Shown: positions 12,601-24,692 of the stretch, one piece after another
Position numbering within the stretch: position 1 is the first letter of the stretch
How the letters are laid out: each line of letters begins with the position of its first letter
Assembly (NCBI RefSeq): GCF_022539315.1
Contig: NC_066322.1
Location: forward strand, 21,028,765 to 21,092,764
Direction: 5' to 3'
Length of the DNA stretch: 64,000 bases
Origin: Serinus canaria
Lineage: Eukaryota; Chordata; Aves; Passeriformes; Fringillidae
Program-made: the position numbers and the translations under genes
Notes under the pieces: model-generated
Databases searched by the model: none
Seen by the model: only the letters and a program-made list of their open reading frames with translations
What the model was told of the DNA's origin: nothing

Positions 12601-15600
12601 TCTCTTCCATTTGCAGTAGAATATTGCATTATGAGAATCATGAATAGTAATCTCACTTCAATGCACCTCGGGGTGGCTTGCTGGAGACCACTCAATTTTA
12701 CTTCAAAAACCAACCAAATATAACTAAGGAAAACAAAACAAGGTATGTTCACAGCTTTGTTTTAAAATATCATAGGCATATTTTTACTAAGGACGCAATT
12801 TTGACAGCCTCTTCTTTGTAAAATTCTCATCTGCTCTGATCGTTTGATAAAGGCTAATTTTTCCAGGTTGCTTTGCTTTTGTTTAGTTTATTTTTTTCCT
12901 TTGGAATTCTTAACCTTTTCATACTTTCAGTGTATTTTTAAATTATTGCAAAAATTCCCCTTCCTTCTCCTGTGGCTAAGCAGGAAGCCAGCAGGATACC
13001 AATACTGCTTACTCACGGAAATTAAAAACAAAACAATAGGTAAGAAAAATAAAGAAATAGAACAAACAAGAGACACTATATTTTCTGTTAAAGCTTAATG
13101 TGTTGTGCACATATTGGATATTCAGTATACTGGACCTTAAAGTATTGAAACTTCTGCAGGAGAAGTTTCTGAAGACTCTTATTTATTTCAGTGTCTGCAG
13201 CTGAAACATGGAGTTAAACTGCTAGTCTGTCTGTGTGCCCAAACTCCAGGGAGAAAAAGCAATAAGTCAGCAATGGTAGCCTTGCAGTCCAAAGCCCAAG
13301 TTAAGGGGTGATAGCTTTTGGAGAGGCATTCTGTTTACTGGTTTCTTTTTGTCATAGCCCTGCAGGTGCTGGTGTTTATGGGGCTCCTCAGGCAGGTACA
13401 GGTGATCCCAGGCTGTCTGGAAATGTGTGTTCCTCCTACCCTCAATGTGTGAGGTGTCTCACTATTGTCAAGTCTTTCCTGAGATACCTGGACTCCTTTT
13501 CCCAAATGGAACTGCAGTGTGTGCCAGGAGAGCACTGTCCTTTGAAAAAGCCCAGACATGGGCACAAACATCCCCTGCTTGTGCAGTTAAAGATTACCTT
13601 AGGGAGAAAGAAAAGGGGAAAGTATGCTTCCATCTTCTTTTCCCTTTCTTCCAGTAATGTGGTGATGTGATCAAGTTGCCTATTTCCCCTTGAATCAAAA
13701 TACTCCTTGTTAGGGTGGCTATTTGAAACCTCTTCTAATGCAATTCCTTAATTTCATTTATGTAATTTGTACCTCACCTCTCCTTCAAAAACACTGATTC
13801 TGAATTCTCAGTCTCCTGTTTTTCTCCAGTGTTGTCTATCTTTTATTCTCTTACATTTTCATTTGTAAGTTCATATGAATGGAGTCTTGTATCCAATTCA
13901 ACATCTTCTCTCTAGACTTTGGGATAAATAGACTTCTCCATTTGCCACTGGCATGTGTGTGAAGAACAGTTCATAACATGATTGAACTCCATTGATTTTT
14001 AATAAAAGTTTAATAAGCTGATACAGGTCAAAAGCATTGCAAAAGTTATTATAAATTCCTGTGCTGATCAGAACAAGACAGTGGGGAGAGTTGGCACCAG
14101 AAACACTTTGATTTACATGGAGGGTAAATACATGCATAAATACATGTTGAATTACCTGGAGGATAACAAGGGCTTGTTAACCTTTTGGTTAATTATTTGG
14201 AATATTGTGGTTCAGATTATGAGCTTTATAACATTGTATGGCTCTCCTTGTTTGTGTTTTGTATTTGTTTACAAGTGATTTTCTCATAACTGCTTTAGTA
14301 GGAAATGGATCTTGGAATAATAATTTAATTGCTTCCCAAAAAGAAAACCTCAGATTTACATGTGAGCCCACTGAAATTGACTAATCGTTGACACTAACAT
14401 TGTATGAATCCATTCAAATTCGAGGAGGTTCCAGTTGTGCTACAATTTTTTAATCAAATCTGGGCAGAATTGTCTGATAGGTTCTCTGAGCTGGTTGCTG
14501 TATGAGTTAGGTCATGTTTGAAAATTGCCTGGACAAAACGCAGAGCCAGCGGTACCTCAGTTACAGATGAGATGTCCTTTAGGCTTACAATACAGAGAAT
14601 AGATGTCCTTTGGGTTTACAATCTGTCCTTTGGGCTTTCAATCCATGCAGAAAACCTCAGTAGCTTCTCCAGGAGCTTGGAGATTGCCCCCAGGCCCCAT
14701 CCCCTTCTCTGTGCTGGTCTGGGTCTGTGACTGCAGTGAGGGAAGCCCTGCATGGCCCATTGCTGCTGCTGAGCTTGTGGCCACAGGCCAGAGTCATGAT
14801 CTGACCACTGGCCATGTCACTCTGGTGTGTCATCCCTCAGGATATGAATCTTTCATGAGCAGCAAAATCTTTTTATGGCTGAACTTTGTTCTTTGAGCAT
14901 GTAGACTGCAGAGGAACAGGATGTTTATTGTATGTACAGTGACATTCCCACTGAAGAGGGAATCCTTTAGGATGGGCACAGCTCCTTTGCTTGCGGGAAG
15001 CACCTCCTGTACCTTGGCACAGAGGTGTAGATATGGGTCCTGAGGACCTCTAGTGTGTGCTGTGTTCCTCCCAAATGCACTAAGAATAGAATTTATTACA
15101 AGTATGGCACCATGTTTAATGTAGTCCTCAGGTCAGCATTATCAGTTGAGGTCTCACAGGGTATGGTAAAATAATTCTTATCACTAGCTGATCTTTTGGT
15201 GCCATATGTGCCATACAGATGGCTTCATGAAAAGGTGTAGATTTTTCTTTCAAATTCAAAATCATTATATATAGTTTGTTAAGAATATTAGTAAGTTTTG
15301 ACCACAGGTTTTGTGGCATGGTGCAAGTATCCTTCTAAGACAACCAAGAATGCCAACTTTCATATGGATCTAACACACTGAAAAATGAGCCTTGTGCTCC
15401 CTTGCTAGCTGGCCAGTATAAGAGGAGAGAATTCAGTGCATGAATCCAAAACCCTCTGGAAAGCATTCTTTTTATAGCTCCTATAAAGTCCTCTAGCTAG
15501 TTCAGTGTTTGCTATTGACACCAAAGACACCTGAATATTCCTTAATGGACTGGAATGTCCCAGAGGGTCACTAGTAAGAATTGTGCATTTTCTGGTATAG

Positions 15601-18600
15601 CACACAGTTTTAAAAGGTTCCTTTCTATTATCATCTTCATTGCTGTCCTACAGATGAAAAAACAGGCAATTTCCACTTTGCTTTATGCGCTGCCTCAGTG
15701 CAACGGCCGTGTTCCAGCGTGATGCACTCAAAGTGTCAAGTACGAACCCAAAACTGAGGGGAGGATTCTGCAGGAGCTATAAATTCCCTCTTCTCCAGAG
15801 GTTATTTCTGCACTCACCCTTGATGTGCAGAACTTATTTCTGTGCTTGGGTTAATGTTTAGGTTTTCTTTATAGGTCATCTTTTATTCTAAAAACTAAAT
15901 AGAAATCTTTCTGTTCATCTATTAAATTTGTGCATTCCATGTACTGTACAATATATTTAAGGGAGGGGGATAGTCTTTTTTGAATTATAGTTCTTCAAGT
16001 GAATTGGTTATTTTCTCTATAACCTTTCCTGTCAGTGCCTTCAGAAAGGCAATCCAGCAAATCATTTAGGTGTTTCTATTTTATGGTTAGTATCTTATAA
16101 TTAAAATATGTTTTCATATAATTTTAATTTATCCAGTCTGTATGTCAGGCTCAAGATCTTTGCACAGTGTCTGTTGTCCTAAGACACAGTAATTTGTTAG
16201 TAGCTCAGCATCTGATCTGTTCCACATTTCCTTCACACAAATAAGTCTTATGTTGTCATTAGTATTTATTCTGATATAAAATATTTATGGCAAGATTGGG
16301 ACCTGCAGACGGTTAGCAGGTTTCAGAAGTCAGTGGAGAAGTGATCTTTTAGCAAAGGTGGCTCACCAAGGAAAGAACATCTGAGCTGGGGATGGATCCA
16401 TGAAAAAGATGTGGAGGAGAGGACTTGGTTGCCCACTGGTTGGTGGATGGCGCAGGTCTCAACTGCAGCCTCCTGCCTTTGCTCCAGCTCTGCTGTCAGG
16501 TGTAGCAGGAAGAGCAGGGTCCTATGGCCCACCTAGTCTTGTGATTTATGCTGAATGCTGGACAAGGTAGGATACTGAAGCTGTTTATTTTCCATTCCAT
16601 TCTGCAATGCCCAAATTACTCTGAAATGTTCCTGCAAGTCACTCAATTTGGATAAGTTTTGTGTGTTTGCCTTAGCTGTAAAGGGAATTCATCCAGGTAA
16701 AATATTTTTTGGACCTACTGGGAAAAGAGACTGTATTTATATGACACTGTTTATGTTTTTTTTATCTGTTATGTGGCCATTGACTTCAGACATGAGAAAA
16801 GTTATTTTTTATGATTCCTTTCCTACCCTTTCAACATTAAGCACCTTTTTACTGTTGTCTTGGTTATATTTTCTTATGAATCTCTTACTCTGTGAATGTG
16901 TGTTATTTTTTTCTTCTCTGTAAAGACTTGTGACTTTTCAAATGCATGTGGGTAGCATTTATCCCCCTCTCTTCCAGTAATGTTTTGACTACTTATATTT
17001 AATGTTTCTGAAGGATTCAGCATTGTGGGAAAACATAGAATGCTGTGTAGAAAAGAAATAAAAAAATATTAATGGATTCAAATGAAGGGAAATGAAAATT
17101 AAATCCAGGCTCACATTTGCCTATAAATTATTAATAAGTGTAATTTAATAGAAAGTAACTTAACTGTAGTTTAGTAATGGTGTACTTTATTCTGTGTCTG
17201 AGTAGTAAGAAATGTGGTGTGCTAGGCAGGGAAAACAGTGTTTCTTACAGTTTGAATTTGACCATTGGAAAGCAGTAATGTAGGGAATCTTAGTGATAAA
17301 TCCAGAAAAAACAAGTTGACATTCATAAAACTGGCTCATTTACATACAGATAATACCAGAGCTGCAGTTAACTCTGAACACTCAGGAAACTTTAAACATG
17401 GACTTCTGTCAGAGGCCTCTGAATTTTCTTCCTGTCTCTTTTTTTGTCTTCTCTGCCCTCCATGCCATGTTCCTCCTGTTTTCCAACTCCCTGCTTGGTA
17501 GTTCCTGCTCCCCTTGCATTGTCTCAGGTCTGCTCAGCTGCCCAGGGAGGTGGGCACTAATGCCAGCATGTGGTGCTGACTTCCACAAGGCTGTCTAAAG
17601 GTGGAGGCACTCCAGGAGCCTCTAAGTTGAGGACTGCCAACACTGGCAATGTTGGGCTCTTGCCATTCTCACAGTGCCTTTGTGGCCACGTGTAACCTCC
17701 ACTGTCCTAAGCAGGGACAAAGGACACTCAGAGGGGCTGCAAGAGATCCCCACACATCAGCACACACCACACAGGCCATGGGAGTAACCCTAGAAAACTG
17801 TCAAGGAGCAGTGACCTGTGTGCCAAATGCAGCCACCTCTCACAGCAGGAGCTGCAGGAGCACGGAGAGCCTGGAGTTTCCAGAGAGCAGTGGGGGTGTA
17901 GGAATAGGCCTTGTCTTCTCTAGTGGGACAAATGTGCTGCCTTGGACTTGCCATGGTGTTGAGCAGTGGGGGAAGCTCCCTGAGGATGGGCCTTGCCCCA
18001 TGTGTGGGGATGCTTGTGGGAACTTCAGCCAAATGCTTTAAAATGAAATGTATGTATGTTTCCTGTATGGGAAGAGCTGTGCCCTGAGGAAATGGGCAGT
18101 GCTTTGAAAGCAGAGGGCTGGTGTCTAAGCTAACTTTTCTGGTGCCAGAAAAGAAGCGTGGGGCTGAGGAAAGGGAATGCAGCTGAAGGATTTGTGTATC
18201 TTACTATTGTTTTTGGCAGTAATTGTCTTTGAAGTATTTTAAGTGAAATAGTTGAAAAATGTATGAGTAAATAATAGGAGAAAAGACTTAATTTTGGCCA
18301 CTAAAATATTTTTGAACTAAGCTTTTAAGCTTTCACTTTAGTGTGTTAGGCTCTGTAGTCCCAAAGAATGACTAAGTAGCTGTCATTAATTTTCATTTCT
18401 CCTTTACCGTGTAATTTTCATGATTTGTCAGGGTTTGGGGCAGTAGTCTGTGAAGTGATGGGCACCTTTCCTCATGTAACCTGTTTGCAGAATTCCCATC
18501 TGCCACCCTTCTGCTTTGAGCCTGGGTGAGATGTGCTCTTGGTCTTTTGCTCTGCTGCCTTCTGGGACAGTCTCAATGCCTTGAGAGGTCTGTTAGGAGA

Positions 18601-20189
18601 GAGGGCAAAAACCTTTGTTTGTCCCTCAAAACAGAGGCAAGCAAATACCAAAATACCTGAAAGCTTGTAAGACTTTATGTGAAAGAAGGAGGTTCAGATA
18701 CACCATTCAATGTTCCTGATATGTCTGAGGGCCCCTGTCACTCTGGTTTCTGCTTTTGTTTATGCTAGAGGAGTGACCCCAACAGAATCACAGCGGCTGA
18801 AGTTTTCCTCTGTGGATGTTGCTTGGGTACAGTCTTTCTGAAAGGTTTTTGAAGAAGACACTTCCTTCTTGTTTTTCTGCAGTTTATGTGAGGATTTTTT
18901 TTCTTTTCTCTCTGTTTTTTTAACTTTTTCTGTTTACTTCTTAGACTATAATTCTCTTTTCTCCTTTCTGTCTTTATTTTGCTGCAGGCATTTCATTTTA
19001 CATTTTTGTACTTTCTCTTCTGTTATGTTACAGTGTGTAGGCTGGCTTTGACCTTGAACTTTTGCAAAATATCCCTTCCCAAAACATGCATGCCTTCATA
19101 ATCTGCTTTACTTTGTGGATATATAAACGCATTGATCAGACTGATTTTGGTGTGATTTTGGCAATCATGCAGGTAAACAGTAAGAGCAGACCTACCTATG
19201 CTATGTGAACAGTGAAATGCAACTGTATTATATCAGAGAAATTAAAGAGTGGTTCATCTCTACCAGCATTACCTGTATTGCCAGGTGATTGGTGTTACTA
19301 TCTGCACTGCCTAAAGCCTCTAAATCTCATGGAAATACATGATGCAGATGATCAGTTGAAGGATTTTTAGGGGGTGGGTGCAAGTTCTGTCTTTTTAAGA
19401 GGTTTCCCCTCAATCTTTCTGTAAATAGTCTCTATTGGTAGTATAAAACACATGTCACTAGTATGGTCTATGTTCCATGTCATGAAATGAGTAACAAAAA
19501 AGATGAAATTTTCATTTTAATTTCCTCCATAGGTTGCCAGCAGAGAAGGGAGATTGGTGGGTAGTGCTGGGTGCATAAGTGGTAAGATGAGTGCACACCT
19601 CACTGTTTTGGTGGACTTTTTGATAGATCACTGCAAATGAGAGCACAGATTTCAATTAGTGAATTCTTTTAAAATTAATTCAACCCCTTTTCTGGCAAAA
19701 CTTTTATTGAATAAGGTTGTCTGTAAGAAACCCTTTATTTTACAGAGCCATTGCTGGTGGCTTTAAGGATGAGCTGGTTGTTTGCAGCATTTGGGTGTGA
19801 CTGCAGAGGGGTAATGCTCCAGGGGGTGTGCAGGGGCTCAGGGCAGAATGGAGGCTTTACCAGCTCTCCCCTCCTCCCCAGCTGTGTGTACCCTGGCACA
19901 ATGATCCACACTGTGGGTTAGGATGTTGTGCTGGTTAGGTAGTGGACTGTGAAATGGCTTCTTAGCTATATCAATATTTATGTTATGACCTTCTGTCCCT
20001 AGTGAAGGCTTATTTCTGAGAAATTAAAAAGAAAGAGAGAAACAGCCTCCCTCCACCCCCCAACAACAAAAAACCCCACCCAAACTCATACAATGTTAAG
20101 AAGTTGAAAACCCCACAAAACTTCTATTGAGAGCTTTCTGGCTGTTGCTATGTTTTGGAGTAATCTGTTGTCCAAGATACAGCAGTGCT
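9682..20189. other. Intergenic, no recognised gene
   Basis: This is mostly AT-rich sequence. It has a poly-T tract near 12464-12477, a small tandem repeat at 14570-14644 and GC-richer patches at 14690-14850, 17400-18030 and 7 other shorter places without identified origin. A stretch at 18783-18810 weakly resembles the antisense 3' end of CR1. Stop-free runs at 13308-13670 and 17649-18041 (+) lack start, splice or protein character. Confidence 0.6.
14570..14644. repeat. Three-unit degenerate tandem repeat
   Basis: Three related units follow each other: gatgtcctttaggcttacaat (from 14571), gatgtcctttgggtttacaat (from 14602) and ctgtcctttgggctttcaat (from 14623). The second and third are directly adjacent and the first is offset by about 10 bases of spacer. 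Confidence 0.75.
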
Positions 20190-20290
20190 ATGATGTATTA
20201 GACTAATATATCATAAGAGTGTCACAGCTTTGATGATGTATTAATGGAATACATCATTAAGGTGCCATTGCTCTTATGATGCATTACTCC
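20190..20290. repeat. Cluster of alternating inverted units forming a long imperfect hairpin
   Basis: Five copies of an 11-base unit or its complement alternate: ATGATGTATTA at 20190, AATATATCAT at 20205, ATGATGTATTA at 20233, AATACATCAT at 20248 and ATGATGCATTA at 20276. The inner pair closes a stem with a 5-base loop (AATGG, 20243-20247). The arms 20200-20242 and 20248-20290 match at both ends (including ATCATAAGAG against CTCTTATGAT), with an unmatched middle of about 10 bases. This could be a relic of a small palindromic transposon or an RNA hairpin; I do not recognise a family. Confidence 0.7.
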
Positions 20291-22339
20291 AGACATGACC
20301 AGCTGGGTGGGTTAGCATGCAAGCATGTGTGTGTATGAAGTACTGTTTCTCTACCTAAAAGTTCATGTGCAAGAAAAGCTAGGACAACCTGAAAGTCAGG
20401 ACCTTCTGAAGAGAGGGGTTGAGCTGGGTAGGACCAGAACTTAGGCTGGAGCTGTATGCTTGCAAAATCTCTGAATGTACAGAAAACAAGGGAGGGAAGA
20501 AGAATTTGCCTTTACTGAGGCAATGACAAATTTTCATTCCCTTTCAAAGAATACAGTGATATGTGCTGTATACATGAACAAGTTCAGCTTTTTTCAAAAA
20601 TGTCTTGACAAGTGTTTTCAGAGTTCGTGTTTCAGTTTGCTATCATATATTCTGGGAAAATTAGGTGAATAGGTTTTATGCAGATATAAACACTTCTGTC
20701 GTAGCTGTTATTAACAAATATTTTTTGTATATGTCGGCTATTTCTGTTTTCAAAGGAGAAAGTAAGCTAAGTTCTGGTAAGCAGTCTTTTAACAAAGTTT
20801 GTTTTTACTACAGTTCCAAATGCAGCCAGCTTTTGGCAAGCTTTGGAGAAGCAAACTGATAAATCCCCCTCACTCTGAAAGTGTTATCAAACTTGAACAA
20901 AAGGCATTTATAAAGCACATTAAATACTGATGGTGATACTCACCTCCTTGTTCCCTAATGAAAAGACATTGTGTTGTGTGTGTTTATACTTAAAAACTTT
21001 CTATCTCTTGCCTTTTTCAAATGTGCTGTATTGTCATGTTATGGATGTTATTGACTGCATGTATGCCCTTGATTAGAGTCTATTTATTGCTTGGTTTGGT
21101 TGAAAACCTAGTACAAAATTGCTCTGGTCTTGCAATGGTACACATTTACTGAATTTGAATATTGAAGTTAATCTAATTAATCTCTTGGAGATTTTTTTTG
21201 CCACTCATAGAGCTGAGTGCAAGATTTGCCCATTGTTGACTTCCCCCCCCTCTGCCATGCTTAGAAAGAGAAGGATGCAGAGGCAGATGTAAAATATCAC
21301 TTTTTGCTGAATCTATGGAGAGGAAAGTGTGGGAACATTTCCAGGCACTGAAAATCAACCTTTCCAGTATAAATTGCTCTTTTGCTCTTTATGATGAGAG
21401 ACATAAAGTATCCAGTGAAAAAGTTTCATTTTTCAGGTTTCACAGCGCACAATATTTGCACAACTTTGCCCTCTTTTTACATCACAGTATCTTGAACACT
21501 AGGCGGCATTTGCTTTGTTAGTGTAAGTGGGGAGGAGATGGAGGATACTCAAACCTCCTCCTTTCAACAGGCCCTATCTTTCTTCTTGCCACTCAAGAAG
21601 CCCAATTAGACAAGAAAATCCTCAAGTTCCCACAGTTAGGACCATACCAAGTGCTGCATTTTCCAGTAACCTTCACTGATTGCTGTCCAGTCAGTGCAGA
21701 AATGACCCAACCTACTTAGCAGATTCCTGCTACTGGGTACTTTTGCACTGGCTGTGCAGAGCTGAGATTGTACCTGCAGCAACCCCAGACATAACCTGTG
21801 GAATAAACCATGCATGGACTTGCCAGTGTTATAATGCATTCACAGTGATTAGCAGAATGATTTTGTTTTGGCTGGGGTCTTGTTTTGTTTTTTTGGTTTT
21901 TTTATATATATATATATTTTTTTAATCCTCTTAAACTCTGGAGTGTAGTTACTGTGGTGGTTAATTTCTTCTGATGCTGTCATCGCTCTTGCCCATAAGT
22001 ACAGGGAATTTTTATGTTAAGTGAGTATTCTAGGCATCTCTCATTGGAAGCAGCAGGTAACTAGGGATGTTAAAAGCAATCTGCATGTATAGATTTGTAT
22101 CTTTATAGGCCAGCAGGACAGTGTTTTGCAGCATGAAAGCTGATATTAGAAGTCGTATTGCTGTCCTTTAATAGTGCTGGTATGACCTTGGCTGTGTGTT
22201 CCATTTTGTTATGGGCTTAATTATGAAAGCCTAGATGCAGAGCTTGAAGAAAATCTTGGGAAGCTGGTTGTGAGAAGTAATTTCTCTGTGTTGTTTCTGC
22301 TTCAAAGCTTGGTGTAAACTGATACCAAGTGACTAAATC
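20291..22339. other. Intergenic, no gene seen
   Basis: AT-rich sequence without recognisable coding or RNA genes; it includes the T/TA simple repeat at 21881-21923. Confidence 0.6.
21881..21923. repeat. T-rich tract with (TA)n
   Basis: A run of T-rich sequence leads into about seven TA units (21903-21917) and then more T. An ordinary simple repeat. Confidence 0.9.
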
Positions 22340-22446
22340 TGGGATTAGATGGCCTGTATGATGTGGGAATTTAGCATCACCTCAGTGATGCTCTAGACTT
22401 TCTTTAAAAGTCTATTCTGACCCAAACCATTCTATGATGATAGAAA
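22340..22446 (+). mobile_element. Degenerate CR1 3'-end remnant
   Basis: The segment ends with tctgacccaaaccattctatgatgat, which resembles the CR1 3' terminus (a line about confirming fewer bases: cccaaaccattctatgat, then the short ATTCTATG-type tail). It is preceded by ctttaaaagtct, like the CR1 'gatctttaaggtc' stretch, and by gggattagatggcctgta, like its 'ggttggactagatggcc'. The middle part does not align well, so only 22405-22446 is firm. Orientation is plus. Confidence 0.5.
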
Positions 22447-24668
22447 TGTAATTCTATTGACTGAATTTGTTTCTTTAGGGATGACTGTGTAAAAAAGGGC
22501 TGTGAAAGCCATTTGTGCTTGCTGATACCGCAGGATAAGATCAGCAGTAGACCCACAATGCCCTTCTTTCAGAAATGTGCTGCTTAAAACACCCTGGGTA
22601 GGTTCCATCCCTTAAAATTGCATTATTTGTGGAATTTATATATGTAGTAAAGGAATTGTTTGAGAAGCAATGCTTTGTTCTGCAATATAGCAGTGTATTT
22701 TATCCAAGTTGCTGTAGTCTTTGACTGGGGAGTCATGCATAACCTAGTATTAGAAGTAATTATTTTAATGACAGTTTAGTGACATGTCACCAGACTTGGA
22801 GCAGATGGGTAGATGGATTCCCAGAAAACTGTGCCTTTTGTTCTGTGGTTATTATCTGGTTTTTGTTGATTAAAATAAGGACAGGAGGTGGCAAAATAAT
22901 GAAAGCAGTGGAGCCTGAGTCAAGAAAGTGACTGAACTGGTTCATAAGGGTAGTAGTGGAGAGAAGTATGAAAGCAGGGCTGTCTCTTGCCTGCTATTCC
23001 TTTATTAGGCATATAACTTTTTCATATGCCTGTTGTGGTAGTAGACAGGGACTCAGCCCCAGGTCAGGGCTTTGTCATGTTAGTGATTAATATACAGCTT
23101 CCTGTGCAATGGATGAAATTAGAGTTTTGTTTTCTTTAATTAGAGTTGGGGTTTTTTACACTAACGTAGTGGTAATGTCAGTGATATTAGAGAGCAGTAC
23201 CATTCAGCTGTAGACATGCTGTATTTCACCTTCTCTGAGCACAAAACACTCACTGCTAAGGTAAGGTAATAGAAAACTCTCTCATTCTTAACATACTTCG
23301 TATGTGTTGCATCAGCCAGAGCTGGAGTGTGAATACACTTCTCAGTGTTTGAAATGCACTCCTTGGAAGAGCTGTAATAGCTGTGCTCTCTGGCTTTACC
23401 TTTTACAAATCATATGTCACCAGTCACATGGTCCTATGGTTGATGCAGTCCTTATGGTGTGTTTGAAATGTTAAGTGTGCCTCTCAGCAGTTCCAGCAGT
23501 TCCTCTCTGAGGAACCTGTGAACATGAAGCACATGGGGACCCTCCCCAGGAGTTGTGTAGTTTGAACCCTTGGCAGAGTCAAAGAAGAAAGGAGACTTAC
23601 TCTCACCTGTTGTTGAACCAGGTGGTCCAAAGCAGAATTTTCTGAGGGATGCATTTCCAGATTTCTCTGCTTTCTTCAAGGAAACTTGGAATTTGTGTTC
23701 CAGGAACCTGTCTTCTTCTATAGATGAATTTAGTTACTACATCGTCAACACATTTGCTTTAATACTGTAAAATAATCCATTACTTTTTACTCTGTTTTCA
23801 CAGGCTAAATGCTTCTAAAATGCTTGGTGTGTGGTAACTTTCTCTCATGGGGAAGGACAGCTGTGCACTGTCCTGCTCTGCTTGCTTTCCTGACCAGCTC
23901 TCTCAAGGGACAGCCAGGCAGTCTCCTAAGGGGACATTCAAAGCAGGGAAGGTGGGGCAGGGGGGAGAGTGTGATGGCCTCTGTGACTACTGCCTTGGAG
24001 ATGTACCTTAGTAATGAAGCACAAATTTTTAGGAACTTTTAAGGGATGTTGTCTTGCTTTTGGAAATGGAATGCAGTGTTTCAGTGAATTTGTCTGGGTA
24101 CACTGCATGGTTGCAATGGATTTGGAGAGTAAATTTATTGATGTCAGTGCTAGCTGCACATGCAAATGTGCTCTTCCTGAAAATGTGCATTACTAGAAGC
24201 TGCCATGTTTATCTCTTTGACAAGAGAGGCTGGTTTGGGAAATCAAAATAGATTTTTTATCTGTTAGCTTCACAAGAAGTTCCTTGTAACTGTAACCACT
24301 GGCCCAATGAGCCAAGTCCCCTCATCAACTCTTTCACTTAATGATGTCTTTTATTACCGTTCAGCAGCCCAGTTGAGTGAGTAGCTGCATGGTGAACTAA
24401 GTGCCTCTGCAAGCTCAGCAGTAAAATTTTGCACATCAAGTGCTGTGAAAATTTTCTCCCAGGGCTTGAGTAGGTATTTTTTAGTGTGGTTTAGAAGAAA
24501 TTACACACTAGCAAAACAAATCAGGAGAGTAAGTAGCCATCAACCTACAAGTAATGATCAAAGATCAGTTTGCTTGAGAGAGGTTTTATAGTGTGTTGAT
24601 ATCACCAAACACATCTTTGTGGTCAAACTTCAACAACAAATACAGAATGAGACCCATTCCTGACCCAA

Positions 24669-24692
24669 TTTTTTCTTTTTTTTTTTTTTTTT
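24669..24692. repeat. Poly-T tract
   Basis: About 23 T with a single C interruption. No retroposed gene sequence was recognised on either side. Confidence 0.9.

Noticed and set aside
18783..18810. Short resemblance to the antisense CR1 3' end (agaatcacagcggctgaag)
   Set aside because: Only about 20 bases resemble CR1 and the following sequence does not continue the match.
19049..22201. Two NR5A-type binding motifs (TGACCTTGA at 19049-19057, TGACCTTGG at 22193-22201) suggesting autoregulation
   Set aside because: A 9-base motif with two two-fold positions is expected about twice by chance in 64 kb on both strands, which is what is seen.
24669..24692. Poly-T as the tail of a processed pseudogene on the minus strand
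   Set aside because: The sequence to its right does not resemble any recognised coding sequence, and such insertions are rare in birds.
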